Shown here piece after piece: positions 7,851 through 16,846 of a stretch of DNA of 64,000 nt (positions are counted from its first letter, which is position 1; the number at the start of each line of letters is the position of its first letter). The notes below the pieces were generated by a model. That model saw only the letters and a program-made list of their open reading frames with translations, was not told where the DNA came from and searched no databases. Source of the DNA: an uncultured Chromatiaceae bacterium. GTDB taxonomy: Bacteria > Pseudomonadota > Gammaproteobacteria > Enterobacterales > Alteromonadaceae. The stretch lies in NCBI GenBank assembly GCA_937978655.1, contig CALJUX010000080.1, positions 15,753-79,752 of the forward strand. The letters are read 5' to 3'. The translations under genes and the position numbers were made by a program.

Positions 7851-9278
7851 ATGAGCCATACACAATCGTTAAATGTTGACTACAACTACACAGTTGTCCG
7901 CCTATTTGCACTCACAACAGTGTTGTGGGGCATAGTCGGCATGAGCGTGGGTGTTTTAATTGCGGCACAACTTTACTGGCCAGCACTGAACTTTGATACT
8001 GCCTGGTTAACTTATAGCCGTCTTCGTCCTCTTCACACCAACGCGGTGATTTTCGCGTTTGGTACCAGCGCCTTATTCGCCACGTCTTATTACGTGGTTC
8101 AGCGTACCTGTCAGGTCCGTCTGTTTGCCGAAAAGCTGGCCATGTTCACCTTTGTTGGCTGGCAGGTTGTGATTCTCGCAGCAGCCATCACGCTGCCGAT
8201 GGGTATCAGCCAGAGTAAAGAATACGCTGAGCTGGAATGGCCAATCGACTTACTGATCACTGTGGTCTGGGTCAGCTACGCCATCGTGTTCTTCGGTACT
8301 TTAATCAAACGTAAAACCAGCCATATCTATGTGGCCAACTGGTTCTACGGCGGTTTTATTATCACTGTTGCGGCGCTGCACGTCGTCAATAGCATGGTGA
8401 TCCCGGTCTCTCTGACCAAATCCTATTCTATTTACGCCGGCGCTGTCGATGCGATGGTGCAATGGTGGTACGGCCACAACGCCGTAGGTTTCCTGTTAAC
8501 TGCGGGTTTCCTCGGTATGATGTACTACTTCGTGCCAAAACAAGCTGGTCGTCCGGTGTATTCTTACCGGCTGTCAGTGGTGCACTTCTGGGCACTGATC
8601 GCACTGTACATCTGGGCAGGTCCACACCACTTACACTACACCGCCCTGCCGGACTGGACTCAGTCTGTTGGTATGGTGATGTCAGTGATTCTGTTCGTGC
8701 CAAGCTGGGGCGGTATGATCAACGGTATCATGACGCTGTCAGGTGCCTGGCATAAACTGAAAACCGACCCTATCTTACGCTTCCTGATTGTTTCACTGTC
8801 TTTCTACGGCATGTCGACTTTCGAAGGCCCAATGATGGCTATCAAATCAGTAAACGCCTTGTCTCACTATACGGACTGGACTGTAGGTCACGTGCACTCT
8901 GGTGCTTTAGGCTGGGTTGCGATGGTTTCTATCGGTGCCCTGTATCACCTGATCCCTGCAGTATTCGCGCAAGGTCGTATGTACAGCATCAAACTGATTA
9001 ACACTCACTTCTGGTTACACACCACTGGCGTAGTTCTGTACATCGTTGCCCTGTGGATCAGCGGTATTATGCAAGGCATGATGTGGCGTGCAGTGAACAC
9101 TGACGGCACTCTGACTTACAGCTTTGTCCAGTCGCTGGAAGCTTCATATCCGTTCTACCTGATGCGCTTCATCGGTGGTTGTTTCGTCGTCGCCGGTATG
9201 CTGGTAATGGCTTACAACGTGATTAAAACCGTACGTGCCAAACAAGGTACGTTAGAGCCAATCGCAGAAGCGGCATAA
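7851..9278 (+). CDS. ccoN: cbb3-type cytochrome c oxidase subunit I, CcoN
   Basis: 475 residues, about 12 membrane segments. This is the catalytic subunit of the high-affinity cbb3 terminal oxidase, which reduces O2 to water at low oxygen and pumps protons across the inner membrane. Heme and copper ligand regions are visible: LRPLHTNAVIFAF (low-spin heme His), WWYGHNAVGF (CuB His), WAGPHHLHYTALPDW (two CuB His), and VGHVHSGALGW (heme b3/b His pair). The ATG at 7851 opens the ccoNOQP operon; ccoO begins 10 bp after its stop. Family members are usually FNR/ANR activated, but I see no clear box upstream. Confidence 0.97.
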   Translation: MSHTQSLNVDYNYTVVRLFALTTVLWGIVGMSVGVLIAAQLYWPALNFDTAWLTYSRLRPLHTNAVIFAFGTSALFATSYYVVQRTCQVRLFAEKLAMFTFVGWQVVILAAAITLPMGISQSKEYAELEWPIDLLITVVWVSYAIVFFGTLIKRKTSHIYVANWFYGGFIITVAALHVVNSMVIPVSLTKSYSIYAGAVDAMVQWWYGHNAVGFLLTAGFLGMMYYFVPKQAGRPVYSYRLSVVHFWALIALYIWAGPHHLHYTALPDWTQSVGMVMSVILFVPSWGGMINGIMTLSGAWHKLKTDPILRFLIVSLSFYGMSTFEGPMMAIKSVNALSHYTDWTVGHVHSGALGWVAMVSIGALYHLIPAVFAQGRMYSIKLINTHFWLHTTGVVLYIVALWISGIMQGMMWRAVNTDGTLTYSFVQSLEASYPFYLMRFIGGCFVVAGMLVMAYNVIKTVRAKQGTLEPIAEAA

Positions 9279-9288
9279 GGAGTCAGTC

Positions 9289-9930
9289 ATGTCTAAGAAT
9301 TACCACGAGTTTATTGAGAAAAACGCCGGCTGGCTCGGCATCATGACCGTTGTTGCCATCAGCTTCGGTACTATGGTTGAGATCACGCCGCTGATGTTTC
9401 TGAACGAAACGACTGAACCGGTCGACAATCTGAAACCTTACACTGCGCTGCAGCTGGAAGGCCGTGATGTGTTTATCCGTGAAGGTTGTACCAACTGCCA
9501 CAGCCAGATGATCCGGCCGTTCCGTCATGAGACTGAACGTTATGGTCACTACTCTGTTGCCGGTGAAAGTGTCTGGGAACACCCGTTTCTGTGGGGCTCT
9601 AAGCGGACAGGGCCTGACCTGGCCCGTGTCGGCGGCCGTTACAGCGACGACTGGCACTATGCTCACCTTATGGACCCACGTTCTGTTGTGCCTCAGTCCA
9701 ACATGCCTGGTTATCCCTGGCTGGATACGACTGTGCTGGACGGTCAGCTGACCGCGAAGAAAATGGCCACATTTAATGTGCTGACCAAAGGCAAAATGCA
9801 CAAGGACGATGCTGACGGTGTGATGTACTCCGCGGAAGAAATTGCCGCGGCACAAGAAGCCGTGAAAGGTAAAACTGAAATGCAGGCCCTGATTGCCTAT
9901 CTGCAATCACTGGGCACCGCACTGAAGTAA
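9289..9930 (+). CDS. ccoO: cbb3-type cytochrome c oxidase subunit II, CcoO (mono-heme c)
   Basis: 213 residues. It has an N-terminal membrane anchor (residues about 14-36) and a periplasmic cytochrome c domain with the single heme c motif CTNCH in GCTNCHSQMIRPF. Axial Met candidates lie in PQSNMPGYPWL. It passes electrons from CcoP to CcoN. The ATG at 9289 has AGGAG 7 nt upstream. The family's RTGPDLARVGGRYSDDWHYAHL segment is intact. It lies between ccoN and ccoQ in the operon. Confidence 0.97.
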   Translation: MSKNYHEFIEKNAGWLGIMTVVAISFGTMVEITPLMFLNETTEPVDNLKPYTALQLEGRDVFIREGCTNCHSQMIRPFRHETERYGHYSVAGESVWEHPFLWGSKRTGPDLARVGGRYSDDWHYAHLMDPRSVVPQSNMPGYPWLDTTVLDGQLTAKKMATFNVLTKGKMHKDDADGVMYSAEEIAAAQEAVKGKTEMQALIAYLQSLGTALK

Positions 9931-9935
9931 CCGCC

Positions 9936-10115
9936 ATGGACTTCGTGACAGTACACAGCATTTTCACCGTGATTATTTTTGTGGCTTTTATCGGCCTGGT
10001 GGTGTGGTTGTTTGCGTTCAAACGTAAACCCGACTTTGACCAGGTCGCAAATGTGATATTTGCCGACGATAAAAAGCCACAACAAAAACAACAACAGGAG
10101 TCGGATCATGAGTAG
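9936..10115 (+). CDS. ccoQ: cbb3-type oxidase small subunit CcoQ/FixQ
   Basis: 59 residues, ATG at 9936. One membrane helix (about residues 8-28, VHSIFTVIIFVAFIGLVVWL) is followed by a basic turn FKRKPDF and a Gln/Lys-rich cytoplasmic tail. CcoQ stabilises the oxidase core. It starts 5 nt after the ccoO stop and overlaps the ccoP start by 8 nt, so it is translationally coupled. The assignment rests on size, topology and position between ccoO and ccoP. Confidence 0.88.
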   Translation: MDFVTVHSIFTVIIFVAFIGLVVWLFAFKRKPDFDQVANVIFADDKKPQQKQQQESDHE

Positions 10116-11082
10116 CTTTTGGAGTGCTTGGATCATTGTATTTACACTGGCATGCCTGGTCGTGTGCTTTGTGTTACTGACATGGAACCTTAAGAACCAT
10201 GTAGGTGTACCAGAAAACGAAACCACCGGTCATGAGTTTGACGGGATTTCCGAAATCAATAACCCGCTGCCGAAGTGGTGGACCATTATGTTCTACGCCA
10301 CCTTCGCCTGGTCGGTGTATTACTTTGCCGCCTACCCGGGCCTGGGTAGCTGGAAAGGCCTGTTTGGCTGGACCAGCTCAAACCAGGGCGTGAAATCGCT
10401 GGCTGAATCTAAAGCCGCCGTCGAAGCGAACAAAGCTGCCGGTACGCCGTCTCAGCTGGACGCTGAATACGTCAAAGCGGAAGGCACTTTTGCCAAAGAG
10501 TTTGCTAAATACACCAGCCGTCCGGTTGAAGAACTGGCGTTTGATAAAGACGCGCTGAAAGTCGGTCAACGTCTGTTCCTGCAAAACTGTGCGCAATGTC
10601 ACGGTTCAGATGCCCGCGGTCAGCGTGGCTTCCCGAACCTGACAGATAACGACTGGTTATATGGCGGCACTGCCGACAAGATCGTCGAAACCCTGCGTCA
10701 TGGCCGTAAAGCGGCAATGCCAGCCTGGGGCGAAGCGCTCGGTGACCAAGGTGTGAAAGAGATGACGGCCTATGTGCTGAGTCTGTCAGGCCGTAAAGTC
10801 AACGATAACGACGCTGCTGCCGGTAAAGCCAAGTTCGGCATGTGTGCTGCCTGTCACGGCATGGACGGCAAAGGCTCTTTAGCCCACAACCTGCCGTTTG
10901 GAGCACCGAACCTGACTGACAGTACCTGGTTATACGGCGGTTCAGCCGGCACTATTGAACAGACTTTACGTCTGGGCCGTAATGGTCAGATGCCTGCCTT
11001 TGGCGAGCGTCTGGGTGAAGACAAAATCCACGTGATCGCGGCGTACGTATACCGCCTGTCACGTCCGGATGAAGCCAAATAA
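10108..11082 (+). CDS. ccoP: cbb3-type cytochrome c oxidase subunit III, CcoP (di-heme c)
   Basis: 324 residues, starting at the ATG at 10108 (MSSFWSAWIIVF), just after AGGAG. It has two N-terminal membrane helices (about 4-24 and 54-75), then a soluble region with two heme c motifs, CAQCHG and CAACHG, each followed by a PNLTD.xWLYGG block; methionine ligands are in KAAMPAWGE and GQMPAFGE. It is the electron entry subunit of the oxidase, taking electrons from the bc1/c-type pool. A strong terminator follows, separating the structural genes from ccoH-ccoI-ccoS. Confidence 0.97.
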   Translation: MSSFWSAWIIVFTLACLVVCFVLLTWNLKNHVGVPENETTGHEFDGISEINNPLPKWWTIMFYATFAWSVYYFAAYPGLGSWKGLFGWTSSNQGVKSLAESKAAVEANKAAGTPSQLDAEYVKAEGTFAKEFAKYTSRPVEELAFDKDALKVGQRLFLQNCAQCHGSDARGQRGFPNLTDNDWLYGGTADKIVETLRHGRKAAMPAWGEALGDQGVKEMTAYVLSLSGRKVNDNDAAAGKAKFGMCAACHGMDGKGSLAHNLPFGAPNLTDSTWLYGGSAGTIEQTLRLGRNGQMPAFGERLGEDKIHVIAAYVYRLSRPDEAK

Positions 11083-11104
11083 GCACCATGTAGTGATGAC
11101 CACC

Positions 11105-11130
11105 GAAGCCCCCTTGTGGGGCTTCTTTTT
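11105..11130 (+). terminator. Rho-independent terminator after ccoNOQP
   Basis: GAAGCCCC-cttgt-GGGGCTTC is a perfect 8-bp stem followed by TTTTT, 22 bp after the ccoP stop. Because ccoH starts only 20 bp later, read-through may set the ratio of structural to assembly proteins. Confidence 0.85.
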
Positions 11131-11150
11131 ATCTGCCTGAGGAAGTTCCG

Positions 11151-11627
11151 ATGTCAAAACCCTGGTATAAACAAGTCTGGCCCTGGATCCTGATCAGCCT
11201 GCCGGTTTTTTCGGTGTTGAAGGCAGTCCACACTGTTTACATCATGAATCAGCAAAGCCCGGATCTGGTGATCGACGACTACTATGCTGAAGGCAAAGCC
11301 ATCAATCAAAATCTGTCCAGATACCGTGAAGCGGCAGCCCGCAATCTGCACGCCAGCATTCTGCTCGCCGGTAACAAAGCCATTATCACTTTTACCGCCA
11401 ACAATATTCTGGATAAAAATATCAGCCTCGATTTTGTCCATGCCACCATCGCCGCCAAGGATTTTAAAGTCGTGGCCGAGCGCAGTGGTGAAGCCATGTA
11501 TGTGGCCGAGTTGCCGTCTACCCTGAACGGTAAATGGAATCTGGTAGTGCATGACAGTGGCAGCCAATGGAAATTGCGCGCCAACCTGAGCCTGCCAGCC
11601 ACTGCAGCTATCCCGCTGACATATTAA
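11151..11627 (+). CDS. ccoH: FixH/CcoH family oxidase assembly protein
   Basis: 158 residues with an N-terminal membrane anchor (about 8-30, VWPWILISLPVFSVL) and a periplasmic beta-sandwich domain. The family signature PDLVIDDYYAEGKAINQNLSRY is intact. CcoH/FixH is a membrane-bound assembly factor of cbb3 oxidase, working with the CcoI copper pump. It starts at the ATG at 11151 after GAGGAAG, directly downstream of the ccoP terminator, and is followed 20 bp later by ccoI. CcoG, often found in this set, is absent from the window. Confidence 0.9.
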   Translation: MSKPWYKQVWPWILISLPVFSVLKAVHTVYIMNQQSPDLVIDDYYAEGKAINQNLSRYREAAARNLHASILLAGNKAIITFTANNILDKNISLDFVHATIAAKDFKVVAERSGEAMYVAELPSTLNGKWNLVVHDSGSQWKLRANLSLPATAAIPLTY

Positions 11628-11647
11628 TACAACAACAGACAGATCCC

Positions 11648-14041
11648 ATGTTGCAACAGCGCTGTTTCCATTGCCATGAACCTGTCCCCGCAGCAGTGGA
11701 CTTCCATTACGACGTGCTGGGGCAAAGCCAGGTGTTCTGCTGCGCCGGCTGCCAGGCCGTTGCTGAAACTATTGTCGCCCAGGGCCTGACTGATTATTAC
11801 AAATTCCGCAGTAAAGCCGCCGCCAAGGCCAATGCCGTGCCGGAAGAGCTCAAAGCCCAGTTACACAGCTACGACAGTGCGGATGTATTGCAGGACCTCA
11901 GTCAGAGCGTCGGCGATGCCCAGCGCATTGAACTATCGGTCAGCGGCATGAGCTGCGCGGCCTGCGCCTGGCTGATTGAACGTCAGCTGCAGCAAAATCC
12001 GGCGGTACAACGCGTCAGCGTGAACTCCGGCACCGCACGTTGTGAGCTGATTTGGTATCCACAGCAAGCCCCGTTAAGCCAAATTCTCGGCGCAGTCAGT
12101 CAGTTAGGTTATCAGGCCAGCCCTTTTGTGGCCGATCAGGAAGAACAGCACTTTCAACAGGAGTTAAACGCCTATCTGAAGCGGCTGGCGGTGTCCGGTA
12201 TTATGACGATGCAAGTCATGATGCTGGCATTTGGTCTGTATTTTGGTGAATTCAGCGGCATCGAAGCACAATATGAGGGCTATCTGCGTTGGGTCAGCCT
12301 GCTGCTGACACTGCCGGTGATGGCCTACTCGGCGCTGCCCTTCAGCAGCAGCGCCTGGCGCGCGCTGAAGGCCCGCGAGCTGAATATGGATGTGCCCATT
12401 ACGCTGGCACTGTATTACACCTTTGCCGCCTCACTTTATGCCACGGTGTTTGATACCGGTGAGGTGTATTTCGAATCCGTCTGCATGTTTGTGTTTCTGT
12501 TGCAGCTCGGCAAATTTTTTGAATTCCGCGCCCGCAAGCAAGCCAGAGATGCCACCAGCAACCTGCTGAAGGTGATGCCGGTCAGCGCCACATTGTGGGA
12601 TGGCTCGCAAGGCAGCCCAACGTCGGCGCGCCGGCTTAAAAGTGGTGACCACATCCTGGTCAAAGCCGGCGAGATAATTCCTGCCGATGGCGTGGTGCAA
12701 TCGGGCATCAGTTCAGCCGATGAGTCGATGCTGACCGGTGAGTATAAAGCGGTGGCCAAACAGCCGGGGGACGCGGTTTTGGCCGGCAGCATTAATCACG
12801 ATGGGATCCTGGTGGTGCAGGTCCGCAGCGCCCTGACCGAGTCACGTCTTGGCCAAATCATCGCCCTGCAGCAACAGACACTGCACCAGAAGCCGGCGCT
12901 GCTGGAAAAAACGGACCGTATCGCACGTTTTTTTGTGCAGCGTTTGCTGATCATTGCCACCCTGACCTTCAGCGCCTGGTATTTCTGGATAGATCCGGAC
13001 CGGGCATTTTGGGTGACGTTATCGGTGCTGGTGGCCACCTGCCCTTGTGCTTTAAGTCTGGCGACACCAACCGCAATCACCTGCGCGCTGGCGCAGTTAA
13101 ACCGCCAGGGCATTCTAATCAAGAATCAGCAGGTGCTCGATGTCCTGCCACAACTGAGCAAAATCTTTTTTGACAAAACCGGCACCCTGACGCAGGGGCG
13201 GTTCAGTCTCAGCGAGGTGCGTGTTTACCACAATGCGCTTGGCAAAACCGAGTTACTGGCGTTGATGGCGGCTTTAGAGCAACAATCGGAGCATCCGATC
13301 GCCCGCGCCTTCGCGCCTTATTACCAGCAAGCTGTAGCGGCTGAGCAGGTGAGTCTGACTGTCGGTGCCGGTTTGTCCGGGGTGTATCAGCAGCAACAGG
13401 TCCGACTTGGCAGTGCGGCTTTTTGCGGCCTGGTGCCAACAGATCCGCGGGTCGCCGACGCCCAGGTTTGTCTCAGCATTGCCGGAGAACTGGCGGCGAC
13501 AGTCCAGCTGTCGGACCAGCTGCGTGCAGAAGTCCCTGCCCTTATGCAAAGATTGCAGGCGTTGCGGCTGAAACTGGCGATCCTGACCGGTGACGCGTCA
13601 GCGGCCGCCGCCGCCGTAGCGACGCAATTACATATCAGTGAATTATGGCAAGGCTGTAGTCCCGAGCAGAAAGTCAGTGCTATCAGTCAGGCGGTTAAGG
13701 CTGGCGAAAAGGTCCTGATGGTCGGCGACGGCATCAACGACAGCCCGTGTTTTCACGCCGCGCATGTTTCGGTGGCGCTGGATAGTGGCACAGAGCTGTC
13801 AAAGAACCAGGCCGATGTCGTGCTGCTGCACAATAATCTGCAGCAGCTGGAAACCCTGATCGCAGGTGCGCGCCGTGCCAAGCGCGTGGTCCGGCAGAAT
13901 CTGTGGTGGGCAGCGTTGTACAATCTGGTTATTATTCCACTGGCCGTCTGCGGATTTGTTTCGCCTTATGTCGCAGTGATCGGTATGTCCTGCAGTTCCT
14001 TGCTGGTGGTGTCCAATTCATTACGGTTGCTCAAAGCATGA
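11648..14041 (+). CDS. ccoI: Copper-exporting P1B-type ATPase CcoI/FixI for oxidase assembly
   Basis: 797 residues. The start chosen is the ATG at 11648 (MLQQRCFHCHEPVP). N-terminal CFHCHE and CCAGCQAV cysteine clusters precede an HMA copper-binding domain (SVSGMSCAACAWLIE). The P-type ATPase core shows the metal-site CPC motif (TCPCALSLATPTA), phosphorylation site DKTGTLT, the HP dipeptide (EHPIARA) and the hinge VGDGINDSP. It has eight predicted helices. The family moves Cu(I) to the periplasm for insertion into CcoN. It overlaps ccoS by 4 nt (ATGA), indicating coupling. Confidence 0.96.
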   Translation: MLQQRCFHCHEPVPAAVDFHYDVLGQSQVFCCAGCQAVAETIVAQGLTDYYKFRSKAAAKANAVPEELKAQLHSYDSADVLQDLSQSVGDAQRIELSVSGMSCAACAWLIERQLQQNPAVQRVSVNSGTARCELIWYPQQAPLSQILGAVSQLGYQASPFVADQEEQHFQQELNAYLKRLAVSGIMTMQVMMLAFGLYFGEFSGIEAQYEGYLRWVSLLLTLPVMAYSALPFSSSAWRALKARELNMDVPITLALYYTFAASLYATVFDTGEVYFESVCMFVFLLQLGKFFEFRARKQARDATSNLLKVMPVSATLWDGSQGSPTSARRLKSGDHILVKAGEIIPADGVVQSGISSADESMLTGEYKAVAKQPGDAVLAGSINHDGILVVQVRSALTESRLGQIIALQQQTLHQKPALLEKTDRIARFFVQRLLIIATLTFSAWYFWIDPDRAFWVTLSVLVATCPCALSLATPTAITCALAQLNRQGILIKNQQVLDVLPQLSKIFFDKTGTLTQGRFSLSEVRVYHNALGKTELLALMAALEQQSEHPIARAFAPYYQQAVAAEQVSLTVGAGLSGVYQQQQVRLGSAAFCGLVPTDPRVADAQVCLSIAGELAATVQLSDQLRAEVPALMQRLQALRLKLAILTGDASAAAAAVATQLHISELWQGCSPEQKVSAISQAVKAGEKVLMVGDGINDSPCFHAAHVSVALDSGTELSKNQADVVLLHNNLQQLETLIAGARRAKRVVRQNLWWAALYNLVIIPLAVCGFVSPYVAVIGMSCSSLLVVSNSLRLLKA

Positions 14042-14238
14042 GTATTATTTACGTCCTGATCCCAATTGCGATTTTGTTTGTGCTGATTGGCATTGCTATT
14101 TTCTTCTGGGCCGTGCGTTCCAAACAATTCGACGATCTGGATAAAGAAGGTTTCAGCATTCTGTTTAACGAAAAAGCCAAGACGCCGCCTGCCGGCAATG
14201 ATGCGTCGCATGAGGCCGGAACATCGCGTGAACCCTGA
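14038..14238 (+). CDS. ccoS: cbb3 oxidase maturation protein CcoS
   Basis: 66 residues. One N-terminal membrane helix (about 3-25, IIYVLIPIAILFVLIGIAIF) is followed by FFWAVRSKQFDDLDKEG, the conserved CcoS signature, and a short polar tail. CcoS is needed for cofactor insertion into the cbb3 oxidase. The ATG overlaps the ccoI stop (ATGA) and the 3' end overlaps the next gene by about 11 nt, so ccoI-ccoS-tauE-like are read as one unit. Confidence 0.92.
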   Translation: MSIIYVLIPIAILFVLIGIAIFFWAVRSKQFDDLDKEGFSILFNEKAKTPPAGNDASHEAGTSREP

Positions 14239-14899
14239 TATTTTTGCCGCGTTTTTGATTGGTTTTTTAGGCAGCGCCCATTGTCTGCTGATGTGCGGAG
14301 GCCTCGCCGGCGCATTACAGATGATGATGCCGCCGACCACTGCCCGCCGCGCCTGGCTGCAGTTGGTGCTTGGCGCCGGGCGGATCAGCAGTTATGCCTT
14401 GTGTGGTGCGCTGTTTGGTGGCCTCGGCGCCGGCATCGTCGGCAGTACAGGCGTGGCGCCGCAGTGGCTGCAACTCTTTGCCGGGCTGATGTTGCTGGCG
14501 ATGGCACTGTACATCAGCCGGCTGTGGTTTGGCCTGCTGAAGCTCGAACGCGCCGGTCAGCATTTGTGGCGGGTGCTGCAACCACTGGCCCAGCGGTTGT
14601 TACCGCTCGACAGCACGCCAAAAGCGTTTGGCTACGGCCTGTGCTGGGGCTACCTGCCCTGTGGTCTGGTCTACTCAGCGCTGAGCTGGAGTCTAGGCAG
14701 TGGCAGTGCTGTCGACGGCGCACTGTGGATGGCGTTGTTCGGACTTGGCACATTGCCGGCGGTGTTGCTGGCCGGGCATGCCGCAGCGCTGTTACGCCAG
14801 CTGCAACAGCATACGCTGGTCCGTTACATTCTGGCGGCGCTGCTGGCGTTGTATGCATTCCAGACAATTTACCTTGCACTTCGTGCTCTGGTTTTTTAA
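14228..14899 (+). CDS. TauE/SafE-like integral membrane protein of the cco cluster
   Basis: About 223 residues from the GTG at 14228, preceded by AGGCCGGA; an in-frame ATG at 14210 is the alternative start. Six or so membrane helices. The N-terminal motif GSAHCLLMCGGLAGAL (with His-Cys and Met-Cys-Gly-Gly) marks the sulfite-exporter/heavy-metal-transport-like family usually found next to ccoS in proteobacteria, where a role in copper supply or oxidase maturation is suspected. The repeat-like GYGLCWGYLPCGLVYSAL follows in the second half. Overlap with ccoS supports coupling. Confidence 0.82.
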   Translation: MNPDIFAAFLIGFLGSAHCLLMCGGLAGALQMMMPPTTARRAWLQLVLGAGRISSYALCGALFGGLGAGIVGSTGVAPQWLQLFAGLMLLAMALYISRLWFGLLKLERAGQHLWRVLQPLAQRLLPLDSTPKAFGYGLCWGYLPCGLVYSALSWSLGSGSAVDGALWMALFGLGTLPAVLLAGHAAALLRQLQQHTLVRYILAALLALYAFQTIYLALRALVF

Positions 14900-14935
14900 G
14901 CTGGGCTTCTTTTGGATAGAGTTTGGAAACCTGCA

Positions 14936-15655
14936 ATGAGTTCACCTTCCAGCATTAATTGTCAACACTGCGGTTTTAGTCAGCTCTGCCTGCCATTTAC
15001 CCTCAATGAAGCAGAGCTTGATAAACTGGATCAGATCATCCAGCGCAAGCGGCCATCGCACAAAGGCGATCATTTGTTTGAAGCAGGCAAGCCGTTACAG
15101 GCTTTGTATGCGGTGCGTACCGGCTCTTTCAAAACGTACACCCTGACCGAGCAGGGTGAAGAACAAATCACCGGCTTTCATCTGCCGGGCGATGTGATTG
15201 GCTTTGATGCCATCGGCGATCAACAGCACCCCAGTTACGCGCAGGCGCTCGAAACCGCGATGGTTTGTGAGATCCCGTTTAATAACCTCGATCATCTGTT
15301 GGACCAGGTGCCGAAGTTGCGTCAGCAACTGATGCGACTGATGAGCCAGGATATTCATGGTGATCAGCAGATGATGTTGTTGCTCAATCGCAAAACAGCG
15401 GAAGAAAAACTGGCGGCATTTTTGACCAACCTGGCGCAGCGTTTTGCCAGCCGTGGTTTTTCACGCAAAGAATTCCGTCTGACGATGACCCGCGGCGAGA
15501 TTGGGAACTATCTTGGCCTGACGGTTGAAACCATCAGCCGGCTGTTAGGCCGTTTTCACAAAGATGAGCTGATCCATGTCGACGGCAAATTGATTACTAT
15601 CGCCAATTTTGACGAATTAAGCCGGGTTGCCGGCATGGCACAGATCGGCCGCTAA
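14936..15655 (+). CDS. fnr: Fnr/EtrA anaerobic transcription regulator
   Basis: 239 residues from the ATG at 14936. CRP/FNR family with an N-terminal iron-sulfur cysteine set (Cys in INCQHCGFSQLC, plus the later MVCEIPF) that should hold an O2-sensitive [4Fe-4S] cluster. A cyclic-nucleotide-like beta roll follows, then a C-terminal helix-turn-helix with the FNR recognition helix LGLTVETISRLLGRF, which reads TTGAT half-sites. It sits downstream of the cbb3 genes, as etrA does in Shewanella, and likely controls anaerobic and microaerobic respiration. A terminator follows immediately. Confidence 0.96.
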   Translation: MSSPSSINCQHCGFSQLCLPFTLNEAELDKLDQIIQRKRPSHKGDHLFEAGKPLQALYAVRTGSFKTYTLTEQGEEQITGFHLPGDVIGFDAIGDQQHPSYAQALETAMVCEIPFNNLDHLLDQVPKLRQQLMRLMSQDIHGDQQMMLLLNRKTAEEKLAAFLTNLAQRFASRGFSRKEFRLTMTRGEIGNYLGLTVETISRLLGRFHKDELIHVDGKLITIANFDELSRVAGMAQIGR

Positions 15656-15670
15656 CCGCGCCCCGTCCGC

Positions 15671-15695
15671 AAAACCGCCTGATGGCGGTTTTTTT
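15671..15695 (+). terminator. Rho-independent terminator of fnr
   Basis: AACCGCC-tgat-GGCGGTT forms a perfect 7-bp stem followed by a run of T. It lies about 15 bp after the fnr stop. Confidence 0.88.
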
Positions 15696-15831
15696 ATGGC
15701 TGTGAGCCCGCCAGCGGCATTGTCTGCACGGGCAAATCATCCTGGCTTGATCCATCACAACATCCGTCACTGCGAAGCAGCTTAACTTAGCTACACTGAT
15801 TCTGTACCTGTGACTGCAAAGGAGATTGATG

Positions 15832-16746
15832 ATGGCAACATATCAGGATGTGCTGGTGGTGCTTGATCCCAGTACGGAGGCGCAGAAAGCGCTGGCCAGA
15901 GCCATTGAGCTGGCTGAACACACGGCATGCAAACTGACAGCTTTTTTATCGATTTACGATTTTTCTTATGAAATGACCACGATGTTATCCGGCGAGGAAC
16001 GTGAGTCCATGCGTCAGGCCGTGATTGCAGATCGTGAAATTTGGATCCAGGAGCTGCTGCATCAGGCGCGCAGTCGCGGGATCCAATGCAGTGCGCGGGT
16101 GGTCTGGCATAACCGGCCGTTTGAAGCCATAGTTCAGGCCGTCACTGAACACGGCTACGACTTGGTGATCAAAGGCACCCATGATCATGATGTGCTGAAG
16201 TCGATGATCTTCACCCCAACCGACTGGCACATTCTGCGCAAATGCCCTTGCCCGGTGTTGCTGGTGAAAGAACATGCCTGGCCGGCACAAGGTAATATTC
16301 TCGCCGCCATCAATGCCGGCAGTGAAAAACCGCATCACAAGGCACTGAATCAGATCATTATCCGTCAGGCCAAAGCCGTTGCGGCCATGCTCAATGCCAA
16401 AGTGCATCTGGTCAATGCTTACCCCGGCACGCCTATTCATGTGGCTATTGAGATCCCGGAATTTAATCCAGTGGAATACAATGACAGCATGCGGCATCAC
16501 CATGTCGATGCCGCAAACGCGCTGGCAGGCCAGTTTGACATTACCAGCGATGCGGTGCATGTACAGGAAGGGATGCCGGAAGATGTGATCCCACGGGTCG
16601 CCACAGCGCTGGATGCCGAAATGGTGATCATCGGCACTATAGGCCGGACCGGCCTTTCAGCAGCAATCATTGGCAATACCGCCGAGCATGTGATTGACCG
16701 GCTTGATTGTGACGTGCTGGCGTTAAAGCCCGATACGCCGGCCTGA
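15832..16746 (+). CDS. uspE: Universal stress protein UspE (tandem Usp domains)
   Basis: 304 residues from the ATG at 15832 (MATYQDVLVVLDPSTEAQKA), with AAGGAGA 7 nt upstream; an ATG at 15829 is an alternative. Two Usp domains lie in tandem (about 1-150 and 155-304), each with a central VIKGTHDHD or IIGTIGRTG element. The second, GTIGRTGLSAAIIGNTAE, resembles the ATP-binding loop of Usp proteins, while the first is less conserved. UspE-type proteins act in stress survival and aggregation. The fnr-uspE order is conserved in enterics and Shewanella, where uspE belongs to the anaerobic regulon. Confidence 0.93.
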   Translation: MATYQDVLVVLDPSTEAQKALARAIELAEHTACKLTAFLSIYDFSYEMTTMLSGEERESMRQAVIADREIWIQELLHQARSRGIQCSARVVWHNRPFEAIVQAVTEHGYDLVIKGTHDHDVLKSMIFTPTDWHILRKCPCPVLLVKEHAWPAQGNILAAINAGSEKPHHKALNQIIIRQAKAVAAMLNAKVHLVNAYPGTPIHVAIEIPEFNPVEYNDSMRHHHVDAANALAGQFDITSDAVHVQEGMPEDVIPRVATALDAEMVIIGTIGRTGLSAAIIGNTAEHVIDRLDCDVLALKPDTPA

Positions 16747-16788
16747 GCGGCCTGCGCCCGTATCTGTGCCCGCCGTCAAGAATTGCAA

Positions 16789-16816
16789 TTGGCAAGCGGG
16801 CACGATCCGCTATAAT
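16789..16816 (+). promoter_or_regulatory. Sigma-70-type promoter of ttcA
   Basis: TTGGCA (16789-16794), a 16-nt spacer, and a perfect TATAAT (16811-16816). Transcription would begin about 23-25 nt upstream of the ttcA start codon. Identified by eye. Confidence 0.6.
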
Positions 16817-16846
16817 GTGCGCCTTTTTGACTGCACAGGTAATATC

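Noticed and set aside
16783..16816. TTGCAA as -35 of ttcA
   Set aside because: Its spacing to TATAAT is 22 nt; TTGGCA at 16789 with 16 nt is the better -35.
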